64,000 bases of DNA, from NCBI RefSeq assembly GCF_001485535.1, contig NZ_BCMZ01000001.1, positions 682,001 through 746,000 on the forward strand, given 5' to 3'. Under the pieces are notes generated by a model, which saw only the letters and a list, made by a program, of their open reading frames with translations, did no database searches and was not told the DNA's origin. The position numbers and the translations under genes are program-made. Origin of the DNA: Halobacterium sp. CBA1132 (GTDB taxonomy: Archaea > Halobacteriota > Halobacteria > Halobacteriales > Halobacteriaceae). Shown piece by piece: positions 52,092 through 59,508 of the stretch; within the stretch, counting starts at the first letter, position 1, and every line of letters starts with the position of its first letter.

Positions 52092-53263
52092 GCGACGAAC
52101 AGGGCGACCAGACGGACCCGCACATCGTCGCGGGCTACCGCGAGCACGTCGATGGCTACGACGAGCGCGACCCCGAGGCGTACCCGCACACCGCGCTTGT
52201 TCGTAATTCGGACGTATCGCGGTTTCTCTCGGTGGTTGAACAGGAATATGACCCCGACAAGGCGAAGGCGGCCGAACGAATGCCCGGCGAAGCACGCGAC
52301 CTCGAAACCGTCGAGAATATGCGTCGGATGGAAGCGACCGACGCCGGCCGACAGGCCGTCGAAGACGGCGACATGACCACGCTTCAGCACCAACAGGGCA
52401 ACACGAACCAGCGCGCCGATATTAGCGGCGTGAAGGCCATCCAGAAGGTTGACGACCTCATCAACGGCGCCGCGCCCGTCGTCGTAATTCTCGGCGAGAT
52501 GGGCGCCGGGAAGTCGAACTTCGCGAGCCTCCTTGGGCAGCGCTACGTCCACAAGAACCCGTCCGCGCTCGTCGGGACGAACATCAAGAGCCTCCGCGAA
52601 AAGAGCGACTGGAACGACGAGCGCGGCCATCAGCGCGACGGCTACCTACCGAGCTTCCCCAGTCTGAAAACGTGGCTGCAACAGGATGGAAACCCGCTGC
52701 ATCACGACCAGACAGCGAAGCTCGCAATCCTCGACGAACTCTCCTCGGCGGCGAGCGGCAGCGGGAAGGACGGCCAACTGACGCGGAAGTTGATGGGTCC
52801 GCTCGTGTTCAAGGTCCGCAAGTACGGCGGCGCTCTCATCGTTATTGCTCACGACGAGAGTTCGATTCATCCGCTCTTGTGGCGGCTCGGCGTCATCGTG
52901 AAGAAAGAGAGCAAGAAGAAGGCGAGCATCTGGGACCGCGTGACGAACGGCGAGCTACGCGGGAAAGTCGGCGAATTCGAGGGTGTCCCGAAGTCAGACT
53001 GGAATTACAACGACAAGGAAGCCTCGTCGTGGTCGTGGCAGAAGACGAGCGACGATAGCGACGAGCCTGAAGTCGCTGAGATGGACGTGAAGCGCGTCTC
53101 TATGTGGACAATAGCGCAGGGCATGGAAGCGGGAAATTCGCCCCGCGAAATCGCCGAAAATGTGCCGTACACGCATACTACCGTTCGAAATTGGTGGGAG
53201 GAATACCAAGACGGCGGCGAGAAGCGTGAATGGGTTTCGGACGTGGAGGCCGCAATCGCATGA
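52088..53263 (+). CDS. Provirus P-loop NTPase with C-terminal HTH
   Basis: A 391-residue ATPase. Walker A VVVILGEMGAGKSNFA lies near residue 140, Walker B LAILDELSSAASGSG near 220, and a sensor-like ALIVIAHDESS near 258. A C-terminal helix-turn-helix (NSPREIAENVPYTHTTVRNW) suggests DNA contact. Pleolipoviruses carry one conserved NTPase here, thought to act in genome handling or assembly. Coupled by ATGA to the upstream gene. Confidence 0.82.
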   Translation: MSDEQGDQTDPHIVAGYREHVDGYDERDPEAYPHTALVRNSDVSRFLSVVEQEYDPDKAKAAERMPGEARDLETVENMRRMEATDAGRQAVEDGDMTTLQHQQGNTNQRADISGVKAIQKVDDLINGAAPVVVILGEMGAGKSNFASLLGQRYVHKNPSALVGTNIKSLREKSDWNDERGHQRDGYLPSFPSLKTWLQQDGNPLHHDQTAKLAILDELSSAASGSGKDGQLTRKLMGPLVFKVRKYGGALIVIAHDESSIHPLLWRLGVIVKKESKKKASIWDRVTNGELRGKVGEFEGVPKSDWNYNDKEASSWSWQKTSDDSDEPEVAEMDVKRVSMWTIAQGMEAGNSPREIAENVPYTHTTVRNWWEEYQDGGEKREWVSDVEAAIA

Positions 53264-53314
53264 CTGCGCCGACCTGTAAACGTGTAAAGCGTAACCAGCC
53301 CCCCTTTACTCTAA

Positions 53315-53403
53315 GCCCATCGCGACGAGGCCGTGCGCTGGAGGGCGCACGCCCCGATGGGCGCGCGTCGTTCGGCGTCGGCCCGGAGTATATATATAAG
53401 AGC
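53315..53403 (+). promoter_or_regulatory. Nested hairpin then strong TATA box
   Basis: GCCCATCG (53315-53322) pairs with CGATGGGC (53355-53362), enclosing GTGCGC (53333-53338) and GCGCAC (53345-53350). It follows the NTPase gene and may end its transcript. A TATA box AGTATATATATAAG (about 53388-53401) then sits ~30 bp before the GTG at 53430. Confidence 0.65.
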
Positions 53404-53429
53404 GCGCGAGGCGCGGGGGGCGCGTAGCC

Positions 53430-53807
53430 GTGCCGTCCCACCGAGCGAACTCCTACGGCACCGCTGTCGAATACAAGATGGCCGAGCACTACGACGTAGA
53501 CCTCGCCCGCGCCAGCTGGAAGGACGCCGACGCGCCCGACGGGACGCCGGTCGAGATTAAGGCCGCGATGCACGAGCACGCGGACGGCCAGCCGGGGAAC
53601 TTCAAAATCTATCGAGAGTACCACGAGAAGCTACAGCAGCAGGGCGGCGTGTACCTGTTCGCAGCGTACCGGGTTCGCGGTCGCGGCGTCGAGGTGTTGG
53701 CGCACGGTCGCCGTCGAGCAGCGAACCTCCCGACGGTTCGATGGCACGGTGGCGGCGACCACCGAGGGACCGAGCAGGCGAAAATCGGGATTAAAGAAGT
53801 TCTCTAG
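53430..53807 (+). CDS. Nuclease-like (PD-(D/E)XK type) provirus protein
   Basis: A 125-residue protein from GTG. The core DGTPVEIKAAMHEH fits a PD-(D/E)XK site (Asp, then E-x-K), preceded by YKMAEHYDVDLARASW and followed by FKIYREYHEKLQQQGGVYLF and AAYRVRGRGVEVL. A homologous core (DGTPVEIKAA, YIRQRQHETL, YLFAVY) is in the gene at 58027. Possible resolvase or nicking role is inferred. It overlaps the 3' end of the convergent cargo gene by 17 bp. Confidence 0.7.
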   Translation: MPSHRANSYGTAVEYKMAEHYDVDLARASWKDADAPDGTPVEIKAAMHEHADGQPGNFKIYREYHEKLQQQGGVYLFAAYRVRGRGVEVLAHGRRRAANLPTVRWHGGGDHRGTEQAKIGIKEVL

Positions 53808-54627
53808 TGGTACTATCAGAGTCGGCTGTCATATGATATCGGGCAGTATCTACGCGGCTTTCTACCTTCGGGGAATCTTCTGGAAGTCCATTCAATAATG
53901 CATATCTGAGCGTGGTTCTTCCTTTGATGGGGATTCTGTAATCAAATATCTGATCTGCTCTCTCTTCCCCATCTGGACCAACGTATTCTACAAATAATTT
54001 AATCGTCATTTGCTCTACCCCATTATGGTCGAGCTCATCTGTTACATATTCAAAAATTCCTTCATTATTCGGTGGTGCTGTATCAGAGAGTTTCATACCA
54101 GCATGAGCGGTGAAAACGACTTGACTGTCACCCGGGTTCAGATATGCACTTTGCGTGTTCACCCACGGATTGCCGCTTCCTGTTTGTCTCTCCCTGGCCA
54201 TAGATTGAATTGTGGTCTCTGGATGGAAGCCTTCAGTATCAGTTGAAGGCTGAATTCGAAGCCTCAAGTTACGTGCCACCCCTTTTCCAGTATTTGAGAG
54301 TTCAACTTTGTATTGGCTCCCTTCAGAACTATCTATAGGTTCACCTTTGATTCTGTCAGCACTGATGGATGGCTCATGCTCGATCTCTTGAAGTTCTGTT
54401 TGCGTTTTCAGAACTTGGTGCTGCTGAGTATAGAGATACGCGAGGGCAAGAGTTGCTGCGCCACCAATTCCGCTCATTAATGGCCCGAATGCCTGTGAGA
54501 ACCCGACCAAACCAGATACAGTAGGAGAGAAAACTAACCACCATAGTATGAGAATCACAGCGGCTGAAGCCACATAGAGTGCTCGTTGAGCGGGATTTCC
54601 ATTAAAGTCCAATCTACTTCTGCTCAT
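53791..54627 (-). CDS. AT-rich cargo: two-span membrane protein with beta-rich domain
   Basis: A 278-residue protein encoded in AT-rich DNA unlike the viral genes. Two N-terminal spans (LYVASAAVILILWWLVF, FGPLMSGIGGAATLALAYLY), a short helix, then a ~180-residue beta-rich domain (YKVELSNTGKGVARNLRLRI). ATG at 54627 has a strong GGAGG Shine-Dalgarno 4 nt upstream and a TATA-like CTTATATTTC before it. An in-frame ATG at 54663 is rejected. Unrecognised; likely a passenger. Confidence 0.75.
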   Translation of the reverse strand: MSRSRLDFNGNPAQRALYVASAAVILILWWLVFSPTVSGLVGFSQAFGPLMSGIGGAATLALAYLYTQQHQVLKTQTELQEIEHEPSISADRIKGEPIDSSEGSQYKVELSNTGKGVARNLRLRIQPSTDTEGFHPETTIQSMARERQTGSGNPWVNTQSAYLNPGDSQVVFTAHAGMKLSDTAPPNNEGIFEYVTDELDHNGVEQMTIKLFVEYVGPDGEERADQIFDYRIPIKGRTTLRYALLNGLPEDSPKVESRVDTARYHMTADSDSTTRELL

Positions 54628-54688
54628 ATTCCTCCAAGAGAATCCAGAAATATAAGCGCTCAATTAGGATTCCCCGTCAATCGCACCT

Positions 54689-54934
54689 CTACTTTGTTCT
54701 AATCTCTGTTTCAATACTGAAATTGAGTCTAAGCTCGCGTGTACTCAAGACTTCCGCGAGTTCCTCGGTCATATCTGGGTGATTGAGCGCACGCTGTTTC
54801 GCTTTCCGGTCGAGGCGGGCGTGCTCGCAGGCGGCGACGACCGCGGCGGTCTTGGTATTCTCGTCGAGGGCGTCCATGGCGGCTTCGATGGCGTCGAGGC
54901 GGTGGGCGTAATCGCCGTCGGTTCGGATTCGCAT
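54689..54934 (-). CDS. Small helical protein (DUF7692-like)
   Basis: An 81-residue protein (MRIRTDGDYAHRLDAIEAAM) made of three helices with NTKTAAVVAACEHARLDRKA in the middle and a beta end (ELRLNFSIETEI). Members occur widely in haloarchaeal mobile elements and may bind DNA. ATG at 54934 is chosen over 54982 as the extension is not conserved-looking. GC-rich unlike the flanking cargo. Confidence 0.75.
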   Translation of the reverse strand: MRIRTDGDYAHRLDAIEAAMDALDENTKTAAVVAACEHARLDRKAKQRALNHPDMTEELAEVLSTRELRLNFSIETEIRTK

Positions 54935-55068
54935 ACTCGGTTCGTACACACGACCCGGCTTAACCCATGTATCTCGGCTCACTCAACGGGTGATTTCACC
55001 CCGATTTTGCGCGTATCGGGGTGGGCGGCGCGGTCGTGATCGGCTGCGGTGGGCGGTGGGCGGCGAGA

Positions 55069-55152
55069 TATGCACACGAGCTTCGCGGGTTCGTGTGCAG
55101 ATTCGGGAAAGCGATTCTCTCGACGTGCAACCCCGAGGAGTAAGGTTCTAGC
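55069..55152. repeat. Cassette end A, copy 2
   Basis: 84 bp: TATGCACACGA, loop GCTTCGCGGGT, TCGTGTGC (perfect 8-bp hairpin GCACACGA/TCGTGTGC), GGGAAA, ATTCTCT, then GGTTCTAGC. Aligns with 44737-44820. Confidence 0.8.
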
Positions 55153-55171
55153 GGACTCTGCGATTTTCACT

Positions 55172-56032
55172 CTACAAATGACTTAGGTCCAAATGGTCCA
55201 AGTCAGACATGTATTCAAGATATCGTAATATGCCGATTCCCATCTGTAGAATATCTACAGCCGTGTTATGGTGAATCTCTTCACCATGGACTGCCTCATT
55301 ACAGACCTTTCTGACCTTCTGTAGAGCATGCATAATTTTTGAAGATGCTCTACTCGAATTCTCAAGATGTGTTCGAAACTCTTGATGTGGTATCTGTCCA
55401 GGGTCAATATCAATTCCAAAAGACTCTAGATATTGCTTCTCCGCAATTTCCAGTCCAGCTCGAAGTTTAGTTAGCCCATATCGAGGGTCATAGTTCAGGT
55501 CCTTGTAGAGTTGTTTTTCGAACTTTCTGAGCTGAGGACTGGGTTCTGCGGGGATATTCTCAGCAAATTGAGGGATGGCTTTCACTCTACCGACTGTTTC
55601 TGGTGTGTCGGTTGTCGATACACCGTCTTCTATTTCTTCTTCAGTCTCACTCTCTTCTTCGCCCTCTTCTTCGCCCTCCTCTTCGCCCTCCTCTTCACTC
55701 TCTTCTTCAGTCTCACTCTCCCCCTCAACTTCGATTGATTGCTTAATGTCCTCAAACAGAGGCCTGACCTCAGCTTCAACAGCATCCACATCGTTTTGCA
55801 GGCCGATACCACCCATATTACCCACTTGCACCCATTCTAACTCTGGGATATATGGCAGGAATGCGATAGCTCCAAGCAACGCAACCATTTCCCAGTTGAG
55901 GTTAAACATCCCGGGAAAGAATGCATGTCCGAAGACAAGTACTACAGAAAATAATATCGAGAATATCGGAAAAACACGTTGAGCCTTCTCGAAATCATCG
56001 GTGGCCTCTGATTCTCTCTCCTCTCCCGGCAT
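55172..56032 (-). CDS. Cassette 2 cargo: membrane protein with HEPN/DUF4145-like domain
   Basis: A 286-residue protein. Two spans lie at residues ~20-60 (FPIFSILFSVVLVFGHAFFP, WEMVALLGAIAFLPYIPELE). An acidic linker has repeated EEGEEEGEEEGEEE near residues 108-130. The C-terminal ~110 helical residues (LTKLRAGLEIAEKQYLESFG, ALQKVRKVCNEAVHGEEIHH) match the pattern of DUF4145-type HEPN domains, whose R...NxAVHG element is often the RNase or NTase-linked core of defence proteins. Function as a defence effector is inference. Confidence 0.72.
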   Translation of the reverse strand: MPGEERESEATDDFEKAQRVFPIFSILFSVVLVFGHAFFPGMFNLNWEMVALLGAIAFLPYIPELEWVQVGNMGGIGLQNDVDAVEAEVRPLFEDIKQSIEVEGESETEEESEEEGEEEGEEEGEEESETEEEIEDGVSTTDTPETVGRVKAIPQFAENIPAEPSPQLRKFEKQLYKDLNYDPRYGLTKLRAGLEIAEKQYLESFGIDIDPGQIPHQEFRTHLENSSRASSKIMHALQKVRKVCNEAVHGEEIHHNTAVDILQMGIGILRYLEYMSDLDHLDLSHL

Positions 56033-56144
56033 TATGTGCTGTTTAAACTACCGACCAGATAATAATTAGGCTCGATAGTATTCACAACGGGCTGTCTTCG
56101 AGTAGGATGAATAGTTTCGTATATCGTATGCTGAACTGTACGGT

Positions 56145-56220
56145 GTGTTTTGGATTGGTGGCCTTAGCCACACCCCTAACGGAGAACCGAACGGGGTCCG
56201 TGAGGTTCTCCGCGTGGGTG
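56145..56220. repeat. Cassette end B, copy 2 (structured)
   Basis: 76 bp: GTGTTTTGGATT, hairpin GTGGC-CTTA-GCCAC, then CGGAGAACC pairing with GGTTCTCCG around GAACGGGGTCCGTGA. Aligns with 45673-45743. The remaining stretch 56221-56356 has no gene or repeat that I can see. Confidence 0.8.
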
Positions 56221-56356
56221 CGTCGGCGCGACCGCGCCGGCCGCTCGCGTCGAGCGCGCCCATCGCAACTGAGATTTCACTAACGAGCCGTCTCACGGCA
56301 AGTAGAATTGCGTAAAATCAGGTGTTGGACGGCGTTGCCACTATCCGCGGGCCGCG

Positions 56357-58030
56357 CTACCGGAGTATCTTCGTCGCGCGCTCGCTGGTGCGAATGTCGC
56401 TGTGAGACGTGTAGCGGACGACGGCAGCGCGGAACCGCTCGGGATCCTGACCTGCCGCCTTCCACTTCTCGTAGCCCGTTTTGATTTGCTGCACGACGTT
56501 CGCCGGTAGATTCGTCCTGTACGCCTTCCCGTCGGGTTCCATGCCTGTCAGGTCGATTTCGAGGGCATCCGCGCGGTTGCGGATGTCGACGCCGTGGCGG
56601 TTACACCACGCGACCCAATCAGCCATCGCGTCGGACGCCCCGCGCTCGGCGGCTTCGATGGCCTTCGCGGAGGTCTCGACAACCGTGCGCGTCGCCTCAC
56701 GGGCGTCCTGCACGGCGTCGTGAACCATCTCGGCCACGTAGTCCGAGCGCAGCCCGACCTCGCCGTACTTCCGGGAGACGAGTTCCTCCATCGACCGCAG
56801 CGCCCGCCGGACACTCCCAACGTGGCGGCCGTTCACTTCCGCAATATCTTGGGGCGAGACTTCACCGCCGTCGGTGACGAGCGTGCTCAGTGATTCCCAC
56901 TGGACGGGACTGAGGCCGTCGGTGAGGTGCCGCACGACGATACTCTCTTGCTCTTGGCGAATCCGGGCGAGGTCCAACTGAATCGGGTCCGGGCCGCGTT
57001 CGCTCGTCGACGGCGACCAGTAGGCGTCCATCTCGACGTACGGACCCCGGCCCATGTCACCTGGCGCAACGTCGAGGCCGGCGTCGGAGAGCACCGACAG
57101 CACCGTCTGGTCTAACTCACGTTCGAGCGCGACGAGATTCTCGTATCGCACCGTCTGCTCGCGCCCGAGCAAGGAGTGCTGAAGACTCGCACCGACCTTC
57201 GGGTGCGCCAGCGCTTCCGAGGCGTCCAGCGTGGCCGCCTCGCGGGCGTAGTAGTGCTTGACCTCCTTCGGGTACTGGTGGCCAGGGAACGCCTCACTGA
57301 GCCGCTGGGCGTCCAGCGTAGCCGTGTGGTAGTAGCCCTGCACGTTGTTCCCGTGCTCGTCGTTGTCGTTCTGAACGAGCTTCCGGTAGCCCGTCCGGTC
57401 GTCCTCCAGTAGATGCGCCATGGAGGCTATCGGCCCATCGCGAGCGTGGACGGGACCACTCGAATCGCGATGGAGGCGAGCGTACTTCTCGGCGTCCATG
57501 ATGTTGCTCGTGTTCTCGGGATTCTGGAAGTACTGAGCGGAGAAGCCGAGGACGCGCGCGGCGGTCTGGAAGAGGTCCAGATACCGCGTGAATTCGATGT
57601 TCGACCCCTGGATGCGGAGGTCTACACCGTCGTTCTGCAGGGTCGGCGGCACCGGAATCTCGACAATCTCGCCGTCGTCTTTCTCGGCGTGGAGACCGCC
57701 CCAGCGCGGCGACATATGGGCGGTGAAATCTTGTTTTCCGACGGGGTCCTCGTCGGGGTGGCGCGCAATCTTGAACTGGAATTCGCGAATCGTGTCGTGC
57801 TGGACGCTCGTGCCGCCGTCGGTGACACCGCCGGTCGGCGGGAGCAATCCACCCTCGTCGCGATAGGAGAGGCGTGCAGTCCACTGTTCGCCGGCGTGCG
57901 TGAACTCGGCGCTCCGACTGCCGTCCGCATCTTTCACAAGAGCGTCCGAACCGAACCATGGGCCGAGGTCGTTCTCCGCGAAGTGAAGGTGCGCGTCGAA
58001 CTCGTGCGGGGCGAGGTCGAGCGTCCTCAC
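56357..58030 (-). CDS. Large provirus protein, putative replication protein (DUF7845-like)
   Basis: A 557-residue protein starting GTG (MRTLDLAPHEFDAHLHFAEN). The N-terminal half is mixed alpha/beta with FKIARHPDEDPVGKQDFTAH. Residues ~350-430 look like a helix-turn-helix or winged helix (LSPVQWESLSTLVTDGGEVS, PQDIAEVNGRHVGSVRRALR). The C-terminus is helical and basic. It ends a five-gene operon with 4-bp overlaps at each junction. Replication initiation is suggested by size, HTH and place; no Rep motif is certain. Confidence 0.65.
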   Translation of the reverse strand: MRTLDLAPHEFDAHLHFAENDLGPWFGSDALVKDADGSRSAEFTHAGEQWTARLSYRDEGGLLPPTGGVTDGGTSVQHDTIREFQFKIARHPDEDPVGKQDFTAHMSPRWGGLHAEKDDGEIVEIPVPPTLQNDGVDLRIQGSNIEFTRYLDLFQTAARVLGFSAQYFQNPENTSNIMDAEKYARLHRDSSGPVHARDGPIASMAHLLEDDRTGYRKLVQNDNDEHGNNVQGYYHTATLDAQRLSEAFPGHQYPKEVKHYYAREAATLDASEALAHPKVGASLQHSLLGREQTVRYENLVALERELDQTVLSVLSDAGLDVAPGDMGRGPYVEMDAYWSPSTSERGPDPIQLDLARIRQEQESIVVRHLTDGLSPVQWESLSTLVTDGGEVSPQDIAEVNGRHVGSVRRALRSMEELVSRKYGEVGLRSDYVAEMVHDAVQDAREATRTVVETSAKAIEAAERGASDAMADWVAWCNRHGVDIRNRADALEIDLTGMEPDGKAYRTNLPANVVQQIKTGYEKWKAAGQDPERFRAAVVRYTSHSDIRTSERATKILR

Positions 58031-58509
58031 GGCGACCCCTCCACGGTGTCCGGGTCGAACAGGCGGCTCCACGCGAGCTGCCGATACCCCTTCTCGGCGC
58101 GGTCGCCATCGACGCTGGTCCAGCCGTCCGGGAGCAGTTCGTCGATGATGCTGGCGGGGACGGCGAGCATCGCGAGTACGCGCTGGTCGCGGGGGTTGTA
58201 GACCGCGAACAGGTACGCCGCCGACTCCGCAACGAGCGTTTCGTGCTGGCGCTGGCGGATGTAGAAGCGACCACGCGCGCCGCTGGCGAGCCGCCGCTGG
58301 GCGGCCTTAATCTCGACGGGCGTCCCGTCGGCCAGCAGCGGCGTACTGCCGAAGGTCACGCGGTCGCTCGGCTCGAACAGACCGGCAACGCGGGCGTCGT
58401 GCCACTCCGCGGTCGTGTCGCTAACGTAGCGCAGCGCGGGCACGAGGTTCAGCACTTCGGCTTCGATGGCCTCGCCGGCGGCCTTCGAGGACGTGCGAGC
58501 GCGGCTCAC
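58027..58509 (-). CDS. Nuclease-like (PD-(D/E)XK type) provirus protein, second copy
   Basis: A 160-residue protein from GTG (MSRARTSSKAAGEAIEAEVL). Core DGTPVEIKAAQRRLASG matches the protein at 53430, with GRFYIRQRQHETLVAESAAY then LFAVYNPRDQRVLAM. An extra C-terminal part (ELLPDGWTSVDGDRAEKGYR) is absent from the other. Both junctions are GTGA/ATGA-type 4-bp overlaps. Confidence 0.72.
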   Translation of the reverse strand: MSRARTSSKAAGEAIEAEVLNLVPALRYVSDTTAEWHDARVAGLFEPSDRVTFGSTPLLADGTPVEIKAAQRRLASGARGRFYIRQRQHETLVAESAAYLFAVYNPRDQRVLAMLAVPASIIDELLPDGWTSVDGDRAEKGYRQLAWSRLFDPDTVEGSP

Positions 58510-58694
58510 GCGCGACCACCCCACGCGGCCGGCCCGCTGTCGTAGATGAGCACGGCCAGCACGCCGAGCACGGCAGCGACGAGGCCGGTCAGGCCGGGGT
58601 TCGGGTAGACGGTCGTCAGGGCGTAGATGGCCGTCCAGAACTGCATCCAGAAGCCGAATCGAAGCCCGCCAGCATCGGCAACCTCGTGGGTCAC
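58506..58694 (-). CDS. Small membrane protein of the provirus operon
   Basis: A 62-residue protein from GTG (MTHEVADAGGLRFGFWMQFW) with two hydrophobic parts, FWMQFWTAIYALTTVYPNPG and LTGLVAAVLGVLAVLIYDSG. Overlaps both neighbours. Function unknown. Confidence 0.65.
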   Translation of the reverse strand: MTHEVADAGGLRFGFWMQFWTAIYALTTVYPNPGLTGLVAAVLGVLAVLIYDSGPAAWGGRA

Positions 58695-58831
58695 CGCATG
58701 TCACCCCGTTCATGGCGGCAGTCGGGACAGACGTGCTGCGGGTCGTGAGTGCGACCGTCGCAGTACCGGCAGTCTTGAGGTTCAGGTTCCCCGCGTGCGG
58801 AGACCTTAGCCGGGTCGTTCCCGAGGCTCAC
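58691..58831 (-). CDS. Tiny zinc-ribbon protein
   Basis: A 46-residue ORF from GTG (MSLGNDPAKVSARGEPEPQD). The zinc ribbon CRYCDGRTHDPQHVCPDCRH has two CxxC pairs. Four-bp overlaps with both neighbours (GTGA) show it is part of the operon. It is too small for usual gene callers. Confidence 0.65.
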   Translation of the reverse strand: MSLGNDPAKVSARGEPEPQDCRYCDGRTHDPQHVCPDCRHERGDMR

Positions 58832-59040
58832 AGCGACCGACCTCCGAACAGCGGCGCGTCGTGGTCGTCGTCGATGACGCCCAGCGGACTCAGGCCCGCG
58901 TCCTCGGGATCGTGGTCGGCGAGGTGGTCGGGGCGGGACTCGTCACGGGTGAACTCGTATCCGCATAGCGGGCAGTGCGTGAGCGTGACGAACCGGCGGC
59001 TCCGCGAGTAGGTCCGCGCGCGAAGACTCACGCCGACCAC
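58828..59040 (-). CDS. C2H2-type zinc-finger protein, first gene of the operon
   Basis: A 70-residue protein. The finger has CPLCGYEFTRDESRPDHLAD with C-x2-C then H-x3-H. GTG starts at 59040 or, shorter, 59031 (MSLRARTYSRSR). Small zinc-finger proteins often act in haloviral regulation. TATA-like GATAAAC (minus, ~59044-59050) lies too near 59040 for a standard leader, which slightly favours 59031. The 59041-59217 stretch holds only this promoter. Confidence 0.7.
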   Translation of the reverse strand: MVGVSLRARTYSRSRRFVTLTHCPLCGYEFTRDESRPDHLADHDPEDAGLSPLGVIDDDHDAPLFGGRSL

Positions 59041-59217
59041 CCCCGTTTATCCCCGGTTTCCCAAACAGAACCGCAGGACTGCGTAGGCGCGGAACTGGTC
59101 GGCGGTTGGACTCTCCTCCCTCCGAAGGTTCGTTCCGTGTTCGCAGAACCGGAAGTTAGCGAATGGCGGTCGCTACGTAGTGAAGAACAGCAACCGACTA
59201 CGCCGAAGAAACTGGGA

Positions 59218-59289
59218 TGGACTCGTCGGGATTTGAACCCGAGGCCTTCCCCGTGCCAGGGGGATGATCTACCACTGATCTACGAGCCC
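59218..59289 (-). tRNA. tRNA-Ala (anticodon GGC), provirus target
   Basis: A 72-nt cloverleaf on the minus strand. Acceptor GGGCTCG (59289-59283) pairs with CGAGTCC ending at 59219, discriminator A at 59218. The anticodon arm TCCCC-CTGGCAC-GGGGA gives GGC. The T arm is TCGGG-TTCAAAT-CCCGA. Its 3' 13 nt are duplicated at 45897-45909. The gene stays intact after integration because the element brings the same 3' end. Confidence 0.95.
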
Positions 59290-59441
59290 TCGAACGCATT
59301 CCAACGTTTCCCGTGGTCGTTGATAAACCCCGCGAATTCATTTGGCGGCGCCACGGGGAGATGGAAACCCTTTACGTGCCCGAGGGCGTTCTCGCCTGTA
59401 GGGAACCACACGGCCGTAGATCCGACGGCGCCGCGCGGGTT

Positions 59442-59508
59442 CGGACGCAAATTGCGTCCGCTGGCGCGGCTTGGGACTGCGGTAGTGTTCCGGCACCAGT
59501 CGGTGCCG
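59442..59508 (+). promoter_or_regulatory. Two hairpins in the leader of rps15
   Basis: CGGACGCAA-A-TTGCGTCCG (59442-59460) and CGGCACC-AGTC-GGTGCCG (59491-59508) lie between a TATA-like CCCTTTACG (about 59369-59377) and the S15 ATG at 59539. They would be in a ~140-nt leader. Autoregulation by S15, known in bacteria, is only an analogy. Confidence 0.45.

Larger units (their letters stand above)
55069..56220. mobile_element. Cargo cassette 2 with conserved hairpin ends (inside the provirus)
   Basis: A ~1.15 kb AT-rich segment with end A (55069-55152) and end B (56145-56220) in the same order and orientation as in cassette 1. Its only clear gene is an HEPN-like membrane protein on the minus strand, so the cargo differs and is reversed relative to the membrane gene of cassette 1. 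No transposase is encoded. Confidence 0.65.
45897..59230. mobile_element. Integrated provirus related to pleolipoviruses, in tRNA-Ala(GGC)
   Basis: About 13.3 kb between 13-bp direct repeats TGGACTCGTCGGG (45897-45909 and 59218-59230), the latter being the 3' end of intact tRNA-Ala. Contents: tyrosine integrase at the left end, winged-helix repressor, pilin, membrane protein, spike with C-terminal anchor, two membrane proteins, NTPase, nuclease-like protein, AT-rich cargo, and a minus-strand operon of zinc fingers, membrane protein, nuclease-like and rep-like proteins. The membrane protein-spike-NTPase core resembles betapleolipoviruses such as SNJ2 in order and type; similarity could not be computed. 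Confidence 0.82.

Noticed and set aside
53230-53624. ORFs across the nested hairpin and TATA at 53315-53403
   Set aside because: The strong promoter and palindrome make coding across this stretch unlikely.
56066-56296. 76-codon minus-strand ORF over end B copy 2
   Set aside because: It covers the structured repeat and changes composition midway; no support for coding.
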